NCBI GenBank assembly: GCA_937900485.1
Contig: CALCEL010000100.1
Span: forward strand, 1 to 31,723
Origin: an uncultured Prevotellaceae bacterium
Lineage (GTDB): Bacteria; Bacteroidota; Bacteroidia; Bacteroidales; Bacteroidaceae
Length of the DNA: 31,723 bases
Direction: 5' to 3'
Of this stretch, positions 17,037-24,297 are shown one piece after another. The notes beneath the pieces were generated by a model. The model worked only from the letters and a program-made list of their open reading frames with translations, did no database searches and was not told the origin of the DNA. The translations under genes and the position numbers were made by a program. Position 1 is the stretch's first letter; each line of letters begins with the position of its first letter.

Positions 17037-17289
17037 ACTATTTCTCTAATATCACACACTATCACGTTTACAAAAACTCAAAAAAAGAATTATTTATATC
17101 ACAAATTGACACAAATACTCATTAAAACAGAACATGTCGATATAAATAAAACTGGACAATACAAATACGATATCAAAGTGGCTATCACATACAAAAACTT
17201 ACGATTTGTTACAGTATAGGAGATGTTTTGCTCCAATTAAAAGCCACACAGGACATATAATTAAAATTATTCAAATTTAAGGTATTTTC
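17037..17289. promoter_or_regulatory. Divergent intergenic region with TATCA repeats
   Basis: This AT-rich stretch separates the divergent symporter and iorA promoters and holds no gene. The heptamer TATCACA or a one-base variant occurs at 17050, 17060 (TATCACG), 17097, 17171 (TATCAAA) and 17183, all on the plus strand. The first two are exactly one helical turn apart. They could be operator sites for a shared regulator, or a chance result of base composition. Confidence 0.3.
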
Positions 17290-17321
17290 TTTGATGTATA
17301 ACAAATGTTTCAGTATCTTTG
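17290..17321 (+). promoter_or_regulatory. Promoter of the iorA operon
   Basis: TTTG (17290-17293) and TATCTTTG (17314-17321) match both Bacteroidetes promoter boxes with the ideal 20-nt spacing. The leader to the iorA ATG is about 50 nt. Confidence 0.85.
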
Positions 17322-17378
17322 CGATTAGATTATGTAATTCTTGATGACAGAATATTGAAAAACATCAAATAAAAGATA

Positions 17379-18980
17379 ATGGAAAAGAAACTACTTCTTG
17401 GTGACGAGGCAATAGCTCTCGGTGCTATTCATGCTGGTCTGAGCGGCGTATACGCTTATCCCGGCACCCCGTCAACAGAGATAACAGAATTCATTCAAGC
17501 CGATGCTGTCGCTAAGGAACGCGGCATACACAGCAGATGGTGCACGAATGAGAAAACCGCCATGGAGGCGGCTTTAGGTATGTCCTACGCAGGCAAACGC
17601 GCCTTGGTGTGCATGAAGCACGTAGGAATGAACGTGTGTGCTGACGCGTTTGTAAACAGTGCCATAACTGGCGTCAACGGAGGTCTCATCGTGTTGGCCG
17701 CTGACGACCCGTCAATGCACTCAAGCCAAAACGAGCAGGACTCCAGGTTCTATGCCAAGTTTGCCATGGTGCCAGTCTTTGAGCCAAGCAACCAACAAGA
17801 GGCATACGACATGGTGAGCGACGCTTTTGAACTCTCCGAGAGACTCAAGGAGCCAGTTGTGCTGAGGGTAGTCACTCGTCTCGCCCATTCACGCGCCGCG
17901 GTGGCCGTCGGCAAACAGAAAGACGAGAATCCACTTGTTCCGGCCCAAGAGAGTTGGGTTCTTCTTCCAGGTATAGCACGCAAGAAGTACGCGGAGTTGT
18001 TGGAGAAGCAATCTGCCATGATGGAGGCCGCCAATAAGTCCATATATAATAAGGTGGAAAAAGGCGGTGCCAACAAGCTTGGTATCATTGCCTGCGGTAT
18101 AGCATACAACTACGTCAAAGAAGCCGTTGGAGACGATGCCAACATTGTTAAGGTGTCACAGTACCCATTACCAACAGACAAGATAAAGGCACTTGCCGCT
18201 GAGAACGACGCTGTGATTGTCGTTGAGGATGGTCAGCCTGTCGTTGAGGAGCAGGTGGCAGGCATACTCGGAGCCAACTACGACATCAAAGGTCGTCTGA
18301 CTGGTGACCTTCCTCGTACTGGAGAGCTGACACCGGACAACGTGGCGAAGGCACTCGGCAAGAGCACAGGCTCAGCCTTCTCAGACGCCAAGAACCTCGC
18401 CGGACGTCCACCGCAGTTATGCCAGGGATGTGGACACCGCGATGTATACACAGCACTCAACAAGGTATTGAGCGAATATCCAGACTACAGAATCTTCGGT
18501 GACATAGGATGCTACACACTCGGAGCGCTGCCGCCTTTCAAAGCACTGGCAAGCTGCGTTGACATGGGTGCCAGCATCACGATGGCCAAGGGTGCCGCAG
18601 ACGCCGGCTTATTCCCAGCCGTAGCAATCATCGGAGACTCCACGTTCACACACTCAGGAATGACGGGACTGCTCGACGCCGTCAACGACAAGAGCAATAT
18701 CACTGTAGTCATATCTGACAATCTCACGACAGGAATGACAGGAGGCCAAGACAGTGCCGGCACCAACAAATACGAGGCGATATGCCTTGGAATCGGTGTT
18801 GAGCCGGAACACGTGCGTGTGGTCGTTCCATTACCTAAGAACATGGAAGAAATCACCAAGGTGATAAGAGAAGAGATAGAATATAAAGGGGTCAGCGTCA
18901 TCATACCGAGACGCGAGTGCATGCAGACACTGCAGAGACACCTTCGTGAAGCAAAAAAAGCAAAGGAGGCAAAGAAATGA
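17379..18980 (+). CDS. iorA: Indolepyruvate:ferredoxin oxidoreductase, alpha subunit
   Basis: The TPP-binding subunit of an enzyme that oxidatively decarboxylates arylpyruvates to arylacetyl-CoA, CO2 and reduced ferredoxin, or runs in reverse as a reductive carboxylase. Of 533 residues, the N-terminal pyrimidine-binding part shows AYPGTPSTE (26-34). The C-terminal part has LCQGCGHRD near 346 and the TPP/magnesium motif GDSTF starting at 419, followed about 30 residues on by SDN. Canonical archaeal IorA continues with a two-cluster ferredoxin domain; here the protein stops in a lysine-rich helix (AKKAKEAKK) with no CxxCxxC motif, so the iron-sulfur part is absent. It overlaps iorB by 4 nt (ATGA), which suggests translational coupling. 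Confidence 0.93.
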   Translation: MEKKLLLGDEAIALGAIHAGLSGVYAYPGTPSTEITEFIQADAVAKERGIHSRWCTNEKTAMEAALGMSYAGKRALVCMKHVGMNVCADAFVNSAITGVNGGLIVLAADDPSMHSSQNEQDSRFYAKFAMVPVFEPSNQQEAYDMVSDAFELSERLKEPVVLRVVTRLAHSRAAVAVGKQKDENPLVPAQESWVLLPGIARKKYAELLEKQSAMMEAANKSIYNKVEKGGANKLGIIACGIAYNYVKEAVGDDANIVKVSQYPLPTDKIKALAAENDAVIVVEDGQPVVEEQVAGILGANYDIKGRLTGDLPRTGELTPDNVAKALGKSTGSAFSDAKNLAGRPPQLCQGCGHRDVYTALNKVLSEYPDYRIFGDIGCYTLGALPPFKALASCVDMGASITMAKGAADAGLFPAVAIIGDSTFTHSGMTGLLDAVNDKSNITVVISDNLTTGMTGGQDSAGTNKYEAICLGIGVEPEHVRVVVPLPKNMEEITKVIREEIEYKGVSVIIPRRECMQTLQRHLREAKKAKEAKK

Positions 18981-19552
18981 AAAAAGACATTATACTCTGT
19001 GGCGTCGGTGGACAAGGCATTCTATCCATCGCCACAGTTATCGGTGAGGCAGCCACAGAGGCAGGACTCAACCTCAAGCAGGCAGAAGTGCACGGAATGA
19101 GTCAGAGAGGCGGTGACGTACAGTCTAACCTACGTCTGTCAACAGAGACCATCTACTCAGACCTCATCTCACTGGGCAAGACCGATGTGGTGATAAGCAT
19201 GGAGCCGATGGAGTCACTGCGTTACCTGCCATACCTCGCCGCAGACGGTACTATAGTGACAAGCAGCAAGCCATTCATCAACATACCAAACTATCCTGAC
19301 GAGGGTGAGTTGATGGCAGAGTTGGACAATCTGCCACACGTGGTTAAGGTTGACATCGACAAGATAGCCCATGAGACGGGTAACCTGAGAGGCGCTAACA
19401 TGGTGCTTCTCGGAATGGCTGCCCCATTCATTGAAATCGTCACCGTAGACCAGTTGCGAGAGGCGATAAAGGTAGTGTTCGCAAGAAAAGGACAAGCTAT
19501 TGTTGACTCCAACCTCAAAGCGTTCGACGCAGGTGTCAACGAAGTGAAATAA
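18977..19552 (+). CDS. iorB: Indolepyruvate:ferredoxin oxidoreductase, beta subunit
   Basis: The 191-residue gamma-domain subunit that completes the 2-oxoacid:ferredoxin oxidoreductase with IorA. It starts with the family motif GVGGQGILS (7-15), followed by the conserved QAEVHGMSQRGG near residue 38. Length matches stand-alone IorB proteins. It contains no cysteine cluster, so the complex as encoded here appears to have no obvious iron-sulfur domain of its own. The start codon lies inside the iorA stop (4-nt overlap). The gap to paaK contains a stable-looking hairpin (19561-19612). Confidence 0.93.
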   Translation: MKKDIILCGVGGQGILSIATVIGEAATEAGLNLKQAEVHGMSQRGGDVQSNLRLSTETIYSDLISLGKTDVVISMEPMESLRYLPYLAADGTIVTSSKPFINIPNYPDEGELMAELDNLPHVVKVDIDKIAHETGNLRGANMVLLGMAAPFIEIVTVDQLREAIKVVFARKGQAIVDSNLKAFDAGVNEVK

Positions 19553-19560
19553 TTAACGTA

Positions 19561-19612
19561 TTGCCCCAATGTGTCACATTCCGTATGACGGACGGTGTCG
19601 CATGCGGGGCAA
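19561..19612 (+). other. Intercistronic stem-loop before the first paaK
   Basis: A GC-rich base stem, TTGCCCC with GGGGCAA (19561-19567 with 19606-19612), encloses a smaller hairpin TCCGT/ACGGA (19580-19584 with 19588-19592). The tail is AATTT, so termination would be weak. It lies 22 nt before the chosen paaK start and may tune mRNA processing or partial termination inside the operon. Confidence 0.5.
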
Positions 19613-19633
19613 AATTTCATATATCAGAAACCC

Positions 19634-20941
19634 ATGATTCATAATCCTGGAATAGAGTGCATGCCAAGAGAGGACATGCGAAAACTGCAAAGTGAGCGTT
19701 TGGTTAAGCAAGTGAAGATATGCTATGATAACGTTCCTTTCTATAAGAAAAAGATGGACGAGAAAGGCGTCAAGCCTGAGGATATCAAGAGTATAGATGA
19801 CATAGTGAAACTACCTTTCACATGTAAGACAGACCTCCGCGACGAGTATCCTTTCGGGCTGCAGGCCGTACCGATGAGTAAGATACGCCGAATACACGCC
19901 TCAAGCGGAACGACGGGAAAGCCTGTCGTTGACACATACACAGATAACGACATAGCCAATTGGAGTGAGGGAGTGGCCAGAGTCATGGCAGTAGGTAACG
20001 TGGGACCAGGCGACGTGGTACAGGTGGCATACGGATACGGACTGTTCACAGGGGGACTGGGAGTGCATGAGGGTGCTCACACCAGAGGTGCCATACAGCT
20101 GCCGACCTCAGCCGGCAACTCATCTAAACAGATTATGCTCATGAAAGACTTCGGCTCCACAGCTTTGGCATGCACACCATCCTACGCCTTACACCTTGCG
20201 GAGGTTATTGAGAAGTCTGACGTGAAAATCGGCGACCTCAAGCTACGCGTCGGATTCTTCGGAGCTGAGCCATGGACAGAGGGAATGAGAAGAGAGTTGG
20301 AGAGGAAGCTCAACATCAAAGCATACGACATCTACGGACTGACGGAGATGTCTGGACCTGGAGTCGGTGGCGAGTGTGAGTGTCAGAACGGCACACACTT
20401 GTGGGAGGACATGTTCTTCCCGGAGATTATCAACCCAGACACTCTTGAGCCATGCGCTCCGGGCGAGTGCGGTGAGTTGGTGTTCACGTCATTGTGCAAG
20501 GAGGCAATGCCAATCCTTCGCTATCGCACACGAGACCTCACACGTCTCATCTACGAGCCATGTAAGTGCGGCCGTACCATGGTACGCATGGACAAGATAC
20601 TCGGACGTTCAGACGACATGCTCATCGTACGAGGCGTGAACGTGTTCCCGTCACAGATCGAGACAGTGCTCACCGAGTTCCCTGTCTTCACACCACAATA
20701 TTACATCACAGTGGACAGAAAAGACAACGAGGACAGCTTCGACCTCGACGTGGAGCTCAGAGAAGAGTTCTTCAGCCCGAACCCATCAAAACAGATGCCG
20801 TACATCAAACCGTTGTACGACCGCATCGTCAGTCTGGTGGGCATCAAGCCGAACATACATATCAAGGAGCCGGGATCCATCATGCGTTCTACCGGCAAGG
20901 CAAAGCACGTTACAGACAAACGTATCTTGTATAACGATTAG
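19634..20941 (+). CDS. paaK: Phenylacetate--CoA ligase, first copy
   Basis: An AMP-forming ligase that joins CoA to phenylacetate or other arylacetates using ATP. The 435 residues include the nucleotide loop SSGTTGKP (90-97), the PaaK-typical YGYGLFTGGLG and, further on, YGLTEMSGPGV, which also lies in the AMP-binding fold. A cysteine pair in EPCKCGRTM resembles the same site in other PaaK proteins, followed by the GRSDDMLIVRGVN hinge region. Start at 19634 (MIHNPGIECM) fits the usual length of about 435 residues and removes a poorly conserved 13-residue lead that would lie in the upstream hairpin. It lies 81 nt behind iorB and 11 nt before the aminotransferase gene. Confidence 0.93.
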   Translation: MIHNPGIECMPREDMRKLQSERLVKQVKICYDNVPFYKKKMDEKGVKPEDIKSIDDIVKLPFTCKTDLRDEYPFGLQAVPMSKIRRIHASSGTTGKPVVDTYTDNDIANWSEGVARVMAVGNVGPGDVVQVAYGYGLFTGGLGVHEGAHTRGAIQLPTSAGNSSKQIMLMKDFGSTALACTPSYALHLAEVIEKSDVKIGDLKLRVGFFGAEPWTEGMRRELERKLNIKAYDIYGLTEMSGPGVGGECECQNGTHLWEDMFFPEIINPDTLEPCAPGECGELVFTSLCKEAMPILRYRTRDLTRLIYEPCKCGRTMVRMDKILGRSDDMLIVRGVNVFPSQIETVLTEFPVFTPQYYITVDRKDNEDSFDLDVELREEFFSPNPSKQMPYIKPLYDRIVSLVGIKPNIHIKEPGSIMRSTGKAKHVTDKRILYND

Positions 20942-20952
20942 AGACTACTACC

Positions 20953-22263
20953 GTGAAAATTTTCTCAGAAGAATTAGTAAAAGAGGCCGCCACCGTGAAT
21001 CACGTGGCGGACCTCTCACACGCGACAATCGGAGAGACCCTTTTAGTCGCTCAATATCTGGAACAGAAAACAGGAATACCATTCATACGCATGGACCAAG
21101 GTAGTCCTGGTCTTCCAGCCAACAAATACGGTGTGGAGGCAGAGAAAAGAGCCCTCGACGTCGGAGTCGGCAGTCAGTACCCGGCAGCCGCCGGAGTGGC
21201 TGAGTTGAAAGAGGCCGCCAGCGAGTTTGTAAAAGCATTCATCAACGTCGACGTAAGTCCGAGGGCATGCATCCCAACAGTGGGAAGTGTGGCCGGCAGC
21301 TTCGGAGCCTTCATCGCATGCTGTCAGCGTGACCCGTCTAAGAACAAGGTATTGTTCATCGATCCGGGATTCCCGATACAGAAAAGCCAGCTGCGCATTC
21401 TCGGAATAGAATGGAGAGAGTTCGACATTTACCCTTACCGCGGCGACAAGCTACGTGACAAACTGGAGGACGAGCTGAAGGACGGCGACATAGCCGCGAT
21501 AATATACAGCAATCCTAACAACCCGGCATGGATCAGTCTCGAGGAGAGTGAGCTAAGCATCATAGGTGAACTTGCCACAAAGCATGACGTGATTATCATG
21601 GAGGACCTCGCATACTTCGCCATGGACAACAGACGTGACCTGTCACATCCTTACTCCGCACCTTACGTGCGCACCGTGGCACGTTACACAGACAACTACA
21701 TACTGATGCTGTCAAGTTCTAAGATCTTCTCTTACGCCGGACAACGCATGGCACTTGTCTGCATCAGCGACAAACTGTTCGACAGACAATTCCCTGCGCT
21801 GGCGGAGAGATACCATGACACAGGAGTCTTCGGCCCAACATTCATAGCGTCCATACAATATATGATAACGTCAGGATGCACAGCCTCAACACAATACGGC
21901 TACGCCGAGATGCTACGTCTGTCATGCGAAGGTAAGATTAACTTCGTTGAGGACACAAAAGAATATGCCATACGCGCCAAGAAGATGAAAAAGATTTTCT
22001 GTGACAACGGATTCCAGATCACCTATCCCCGCGACGTTGAGGAAGAGATTGGCGACGGCTTCTTCTTCTCCCTCTCCTACCCTGGACTGACAGGCGGCGA
22101 GTTAGTTACAGAGCTTATACACTACGGTGTGTCAAGTATCAACCTCGACACGACAGGAAGCCTTCAGCACGGAGTGCGCGCCTGTACGTCAAGGATGAGA
22201 GACGAGCTCTACCCAGTCTTGGAGGAGAGGATGAGACAGTTCAACGCAGACCATAGCAAATAA
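20953..22263 (+). CDS. PLP-dependent aminotransferase, class I/II
   Basis: A 436-residue fold-type I aminotransferase. The cofactor site is visible: SNPNNP (186-191), D218 and Y221 in EDLAYF, the Schiff-base lysine K257 in SSSKIFS, and R265 in GQRMALV. Within this operon it most likely exchanges an amino group between an aromatic amino acid and an arylpyruvate, linking IorAB to aromatic amino acids; that substrate is an inference from position. The start is an unusual GTG at 20953: there is no in-frame ATG before residue 47, and starting there would delete part of the conserved N-terminal region. It is 11 nt downstream of the first paaK and 71 nt before the second. Confidence 0.88.
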   Translation: MKIFSEELVKEAATVNHVADLSHATIGETLLVAQYLEQKTGIPFIRMDQGSPGLPANKYGVEAEKRALDVGVGSQYPAAAGVAELKEAASEFVKAFINVDVSPRACIPTVGSVAGSFGAFIACCQRDPSKNKVLFIDPGFPIQKSQLRILGIEWREFDIYPYRGDKLRDKLEDELKDGDIAAIIYSNPNNPAWISLEESELSIIGELATKHDVIIMEDLAYFAMDNRRDLSHPYSAPYVRTVARYTDNYILMLSSSKIFSYAGQRMALVCISDKLFDRQFPALAERYHDTGVFGPTFIASIQYMITSGCTASTQYGYAEMLRLSCEGKINFVEDTKEYAIRAKKMKKIFCDNGFQITYPRDVEEEIGDGFFFSLSYPGLTGGELVTELIHYGVSSINLDTTGSLQHGVRACTSRMRDELYPVLEERMRQFNADHSK

Positions 22264-22285
22264 TAATCAACAACCTTTTACCTTA

Positions 22286-22318
22286 CTCCGACGTGTATCA
22301 CACAGACACATGTCGGAG
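22286..22318 (+). other. Intercistronic stem-loop before the second paaK
   Basis: A stem CTCCGAC/GTCGGAG (22286-22292 with 22312-22318) continues through a 2-nt bulge into GTGT/ACAC (22293-22296 with 22306-22309). The loop is 9 nt. No T run follows, so it is not a standard terminator. It ends 16 nt before the paaK start codon. Confidence 0.5.
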
Positions 22319-22334
22319 ACCAATCAAAACTGAT

Positions 22335-23651
22335 ATGGACGATAATTCGAACTATTTACACCCCCAGTATGAGACCATGTCCATTGACGACATCAGGGAT
22401 CTTCAACTGGAGCGCCTGCAGTCAACGGTCAGGCAGTGCATGAAATCACCATTCTACAAGAAACGATTTGAAGAGGCCGGACTGAAACCCGATGACATAC
22501 AGTCGCTGGAGGACTTGAGAAAAATACCATTCACCACTAAGCAGGACCTGCGTGACACCTATCCGTTTGGTATGGCGAGTGTCCCATTGAGACAATGCGT
22601 TCGTCTGCACAGCTCATCAGGCACGACAGGCAACCCTACCGTCATTCTGCATACGCAGAAAGACCTGGACGAATGGGCCAACCAAGTGGCGCGCAACCTC
22701 TGGATGGTAGGACTGAGACCTGACGACGTGTTCCAAAACTCAAGCGGATATGGTATGTTCACCGGCGGACTCGGTTTCCAGTACGGAGCGGAGCGACTCG
22801 GTATGCTCACCATACCTGCCGCAGCCGGCAACTCATTACGTCAGATAAAGTTCATGACCGACTTCGGAACCACAGCGGTGCACGCCGTTCCGTCATATGT
22901 CACAAGACTCTATGAGGTGATGAAAGAAAGCGGCATCGATCCAAGGAAAGACACCAAACTCAAGGTGCTTGCCATAGGCGCCGAGCCACACTCCGAAGAA
23001 CAGCGCAAGCGTATAGAAGACATGCTGGGCGTCAAGGCGTATAACTCTTTCGGTATGTCTGAGATGTGCGGACCGGGAGTGGGATTCGAGTGCAAGGAAC
23101 AAAACGGACTACACTTTTGGGAAGACTATTACATTGTGGAGATTGTCGACCCGGAGACACTGGAGCCAGTGCCGGACGGCGAGATAGGAGAATTGGTACT
23201 CACCACACTGAACAGAGAGGCAATGCCACTGTTGCGATATCGCACCCGCGACCTGACGAGAGTACTCGGTCACTCATGTCCTTGCGGACGTAATCACATA
23301 CGACTCGACCGCATGCGCGGACGCTCAGACGACATGATGGTGTTAAGAGGTGTCAACATCTTCCCGATACAGATTGAGAAGATTCTCATGCAATTCAAGG
23401 AGCTGGCATCCAACTATCTCATCACGCTCACCACTGACGACGACAACGACAACATGACCGTTGAGGTGGAGCTGGAGGAGCTGTTCACTGACGACTTCCA
23501 GAGACTGCTCAAGCTGGAGAAAGACATACAACGCAAGTTGAAAGACGAGATTCTGCTGACTCCACACGTCAAACTCGTGCCTAAAGGCTCACTGCCAGTC
23601 AGCGAGGGCAAGGCTGTACGTGTCATCGACAAGAGAAAGGTATACCAGTGA
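22335..23651 (+). CDS. paaK: Phenylacetate--CoA ligase, second copy
   Basis: A second 438-residue PaaK-type AMP-forming arylacetate--CoA ligase. It has SSGTTGNP (94-101), SGYGMFTGGLG in place of the first copy's YGYGLFTGGLG, SFGMSEMCGPGV, the cysteine pair CPCGRN and the GRSDDMMVLRGVN hinge. It is clearly diverged from the first copy through most of its length, so the two probably handle different arylacetates (for example phenyl-, 4-hydroxyphenyl- or indole-acetate), although this is not readable from motifs. Start at 22335 (MDDNSNYLHP) gives a family-typical N-terminus; the ATG at 22293 would lie in a hairpin. The ACT-domain gene begins 82 nt downstream. Confidence 0.93.
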   Translation: MDDNSNYLHPQYETMSIDDIRDLQLERLQSTVRQCMKSPFYKKRFEEAGLKPDDIQSLEDLRKIPFTTKQDLRDTYPFGMASVPLRQCVRLHSSSGTTGNPTVILHTQKDLDEWANQVARNLWMVGLRPDDVFQNSSGYGMFTGGLGFQYGAERLGMLTIPAAAGNSLRQIKFMTDFGTTAVHAVPSYVTRLYEVMKESGIDPRKDTKLKVLAIGAEPHSEEQRKRIEDMLGVKAYNSFGMSEMCGPGVGFECKEQNGLHFWEDYYIVEIVDPETLEPVPDGEIGELVLTTLNREAMPLLRYRTRDLTRVLGHSCPCGRNHIRLDRMRGRSDDMMVLRGVNIFPIQIEKILMQFKELASNYLITLTTDDDNDNMTVEVELEELFTDDFQRLLKLEKDIQRKLKDEILLTPHVKLVPKGSLPVSEGKAVRVIDKRKVYQ

Positions 23652-23670
23652 TCAAGCGACAGCACTAAAG

Positions 23671-23704
23671 GCGTCACTTCGTGGTAAGAACAAACGGAGT
23701 GCGC
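23671..23704 (+). other. Intercistronic stem-loop before the ACT gene
   Basis: A stem of about 11 bp with one bulged T and one U-G pair (23671-23673 and 23675-23682 with 23694-23704) encloses an 11-nt loop. It lies in the 82-nt gap between the second paaK and the ACT gene and has no terminator tail. Confidence 0.45.
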
Positions 23705-23733
23705 TCAACGTCAAACAATAACACATTGGAATT

Positions 23734-24162
23734 ATGACCATAAAACAATTGTCCATATTCATTGAGAATAAAGGAGGCACACTCATCAAGGTGCTTGACC
23801 TCCTGAGCAAAGCGAACATACAGATCATAGCGTCCACCATAGCAGACACCAAAGACTATGGTATCTACAGAGTCCTGTGTGACTCTCCGGCCCAGGCCTA
23901 CCTCATACTGAAAGAGGCGGGCATCAACGTGCAACTCGCCGACGTCATAGCAGTAAGCATTGACGACGAGCCTGGACGAGCCGCCAACATAGTCAGCCTG
24001 TTGTCATCAAAGGACATCAGTATCCTGTACATGTACTCTTTCGTATGGAAAGACAAAGGAGTGCTGGTGTTCCGCGCAGACCCATGCGAGACAGCCAAGG
24101 AGATACTACTTATAAATAAGGTGTCATTCCTCACCGAGGAGGACTTCAAGAACAGAAAGTAG
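23734..24162 (+). CDS. Tandem ACT domain protein
   Basis: A 142-residue cytoplasmic protein made of two ACT domains (about 1-68 and 70-142). The first has the ligand-loop pattern ENKGGTLIKVLDLLSKANI; the second has DEPGRAANIVSLLSSKDI. ACT domains bind small effectors, most often amino acids, and stand-alone proteins of this kind commonly sit at the end of ior-paaK clusters in Bacteroidetes and Clostridia. A reasonable reading is a sensor of phenylalanine, tyrosine or tryptophan that adjusts the ligase or transaminase. It is the last gene of the operon and is followed by a very strong terminator at 24192-24236. No catalytic domain is fused. Confidence 0.88.
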   Translation: MTIKQLSIFIENKGGTLIKVLDLLSKANIQIIASTIADTKDYGIYRVLCDSPAQAYLILKEAGINVQLADVIAVSIDDEPGRAANIVSLLSSKDISILYMYSFVWKDKGVLVFRADPCETAKEILLINKVSFLTEEDFKNRK

Positions 24163-24191
24163 CGGAGAGACAGGACAACAACAAAGACAAC

Positions 24192-24236
24192 GAGTAATCC
24201 CCGTTCAGACCACGAGAGTCTGAATGGGGATTACTC
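24192..24236. terminator. Strong bidirectional terminator
   Basis: A 19-bp stem with a single G-U pair (24192-24210 with 24218-24236) and a 7-nt loop lies 30 nt past the ACT gene stop. It is the longest perfect-type hairpin in the window and lies between convergent genes, so it can end the ior-paaK operon and block read-through from the opposite strand. Confidence 0.85.
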
Positions 24237-24243
24237 ATTATAT

Positions 24244-24297
24244 ATGTCATCGCCACTCATCAGTCAGTGCTGACAAATGAGGACGACGAGATGACAT
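24244..24297 (-). terminator. Nested hairpin at the end of the modular zincin gene
   Basis: Three coaxial stems are nested: ATGTCATC/GATGACAT (24244-24251 with 24290-24297), CTCAT/ATGAG (24256-24260 with 24277-24281) and GTCAG/CTGAC (24263-24267 with 24270-24274). It begins at the stop codon of the minus-strand gene, before the main terminator at 24192-24236. It has no T run and may protect the 3' end of the mRNA. Confidence 0.45.
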
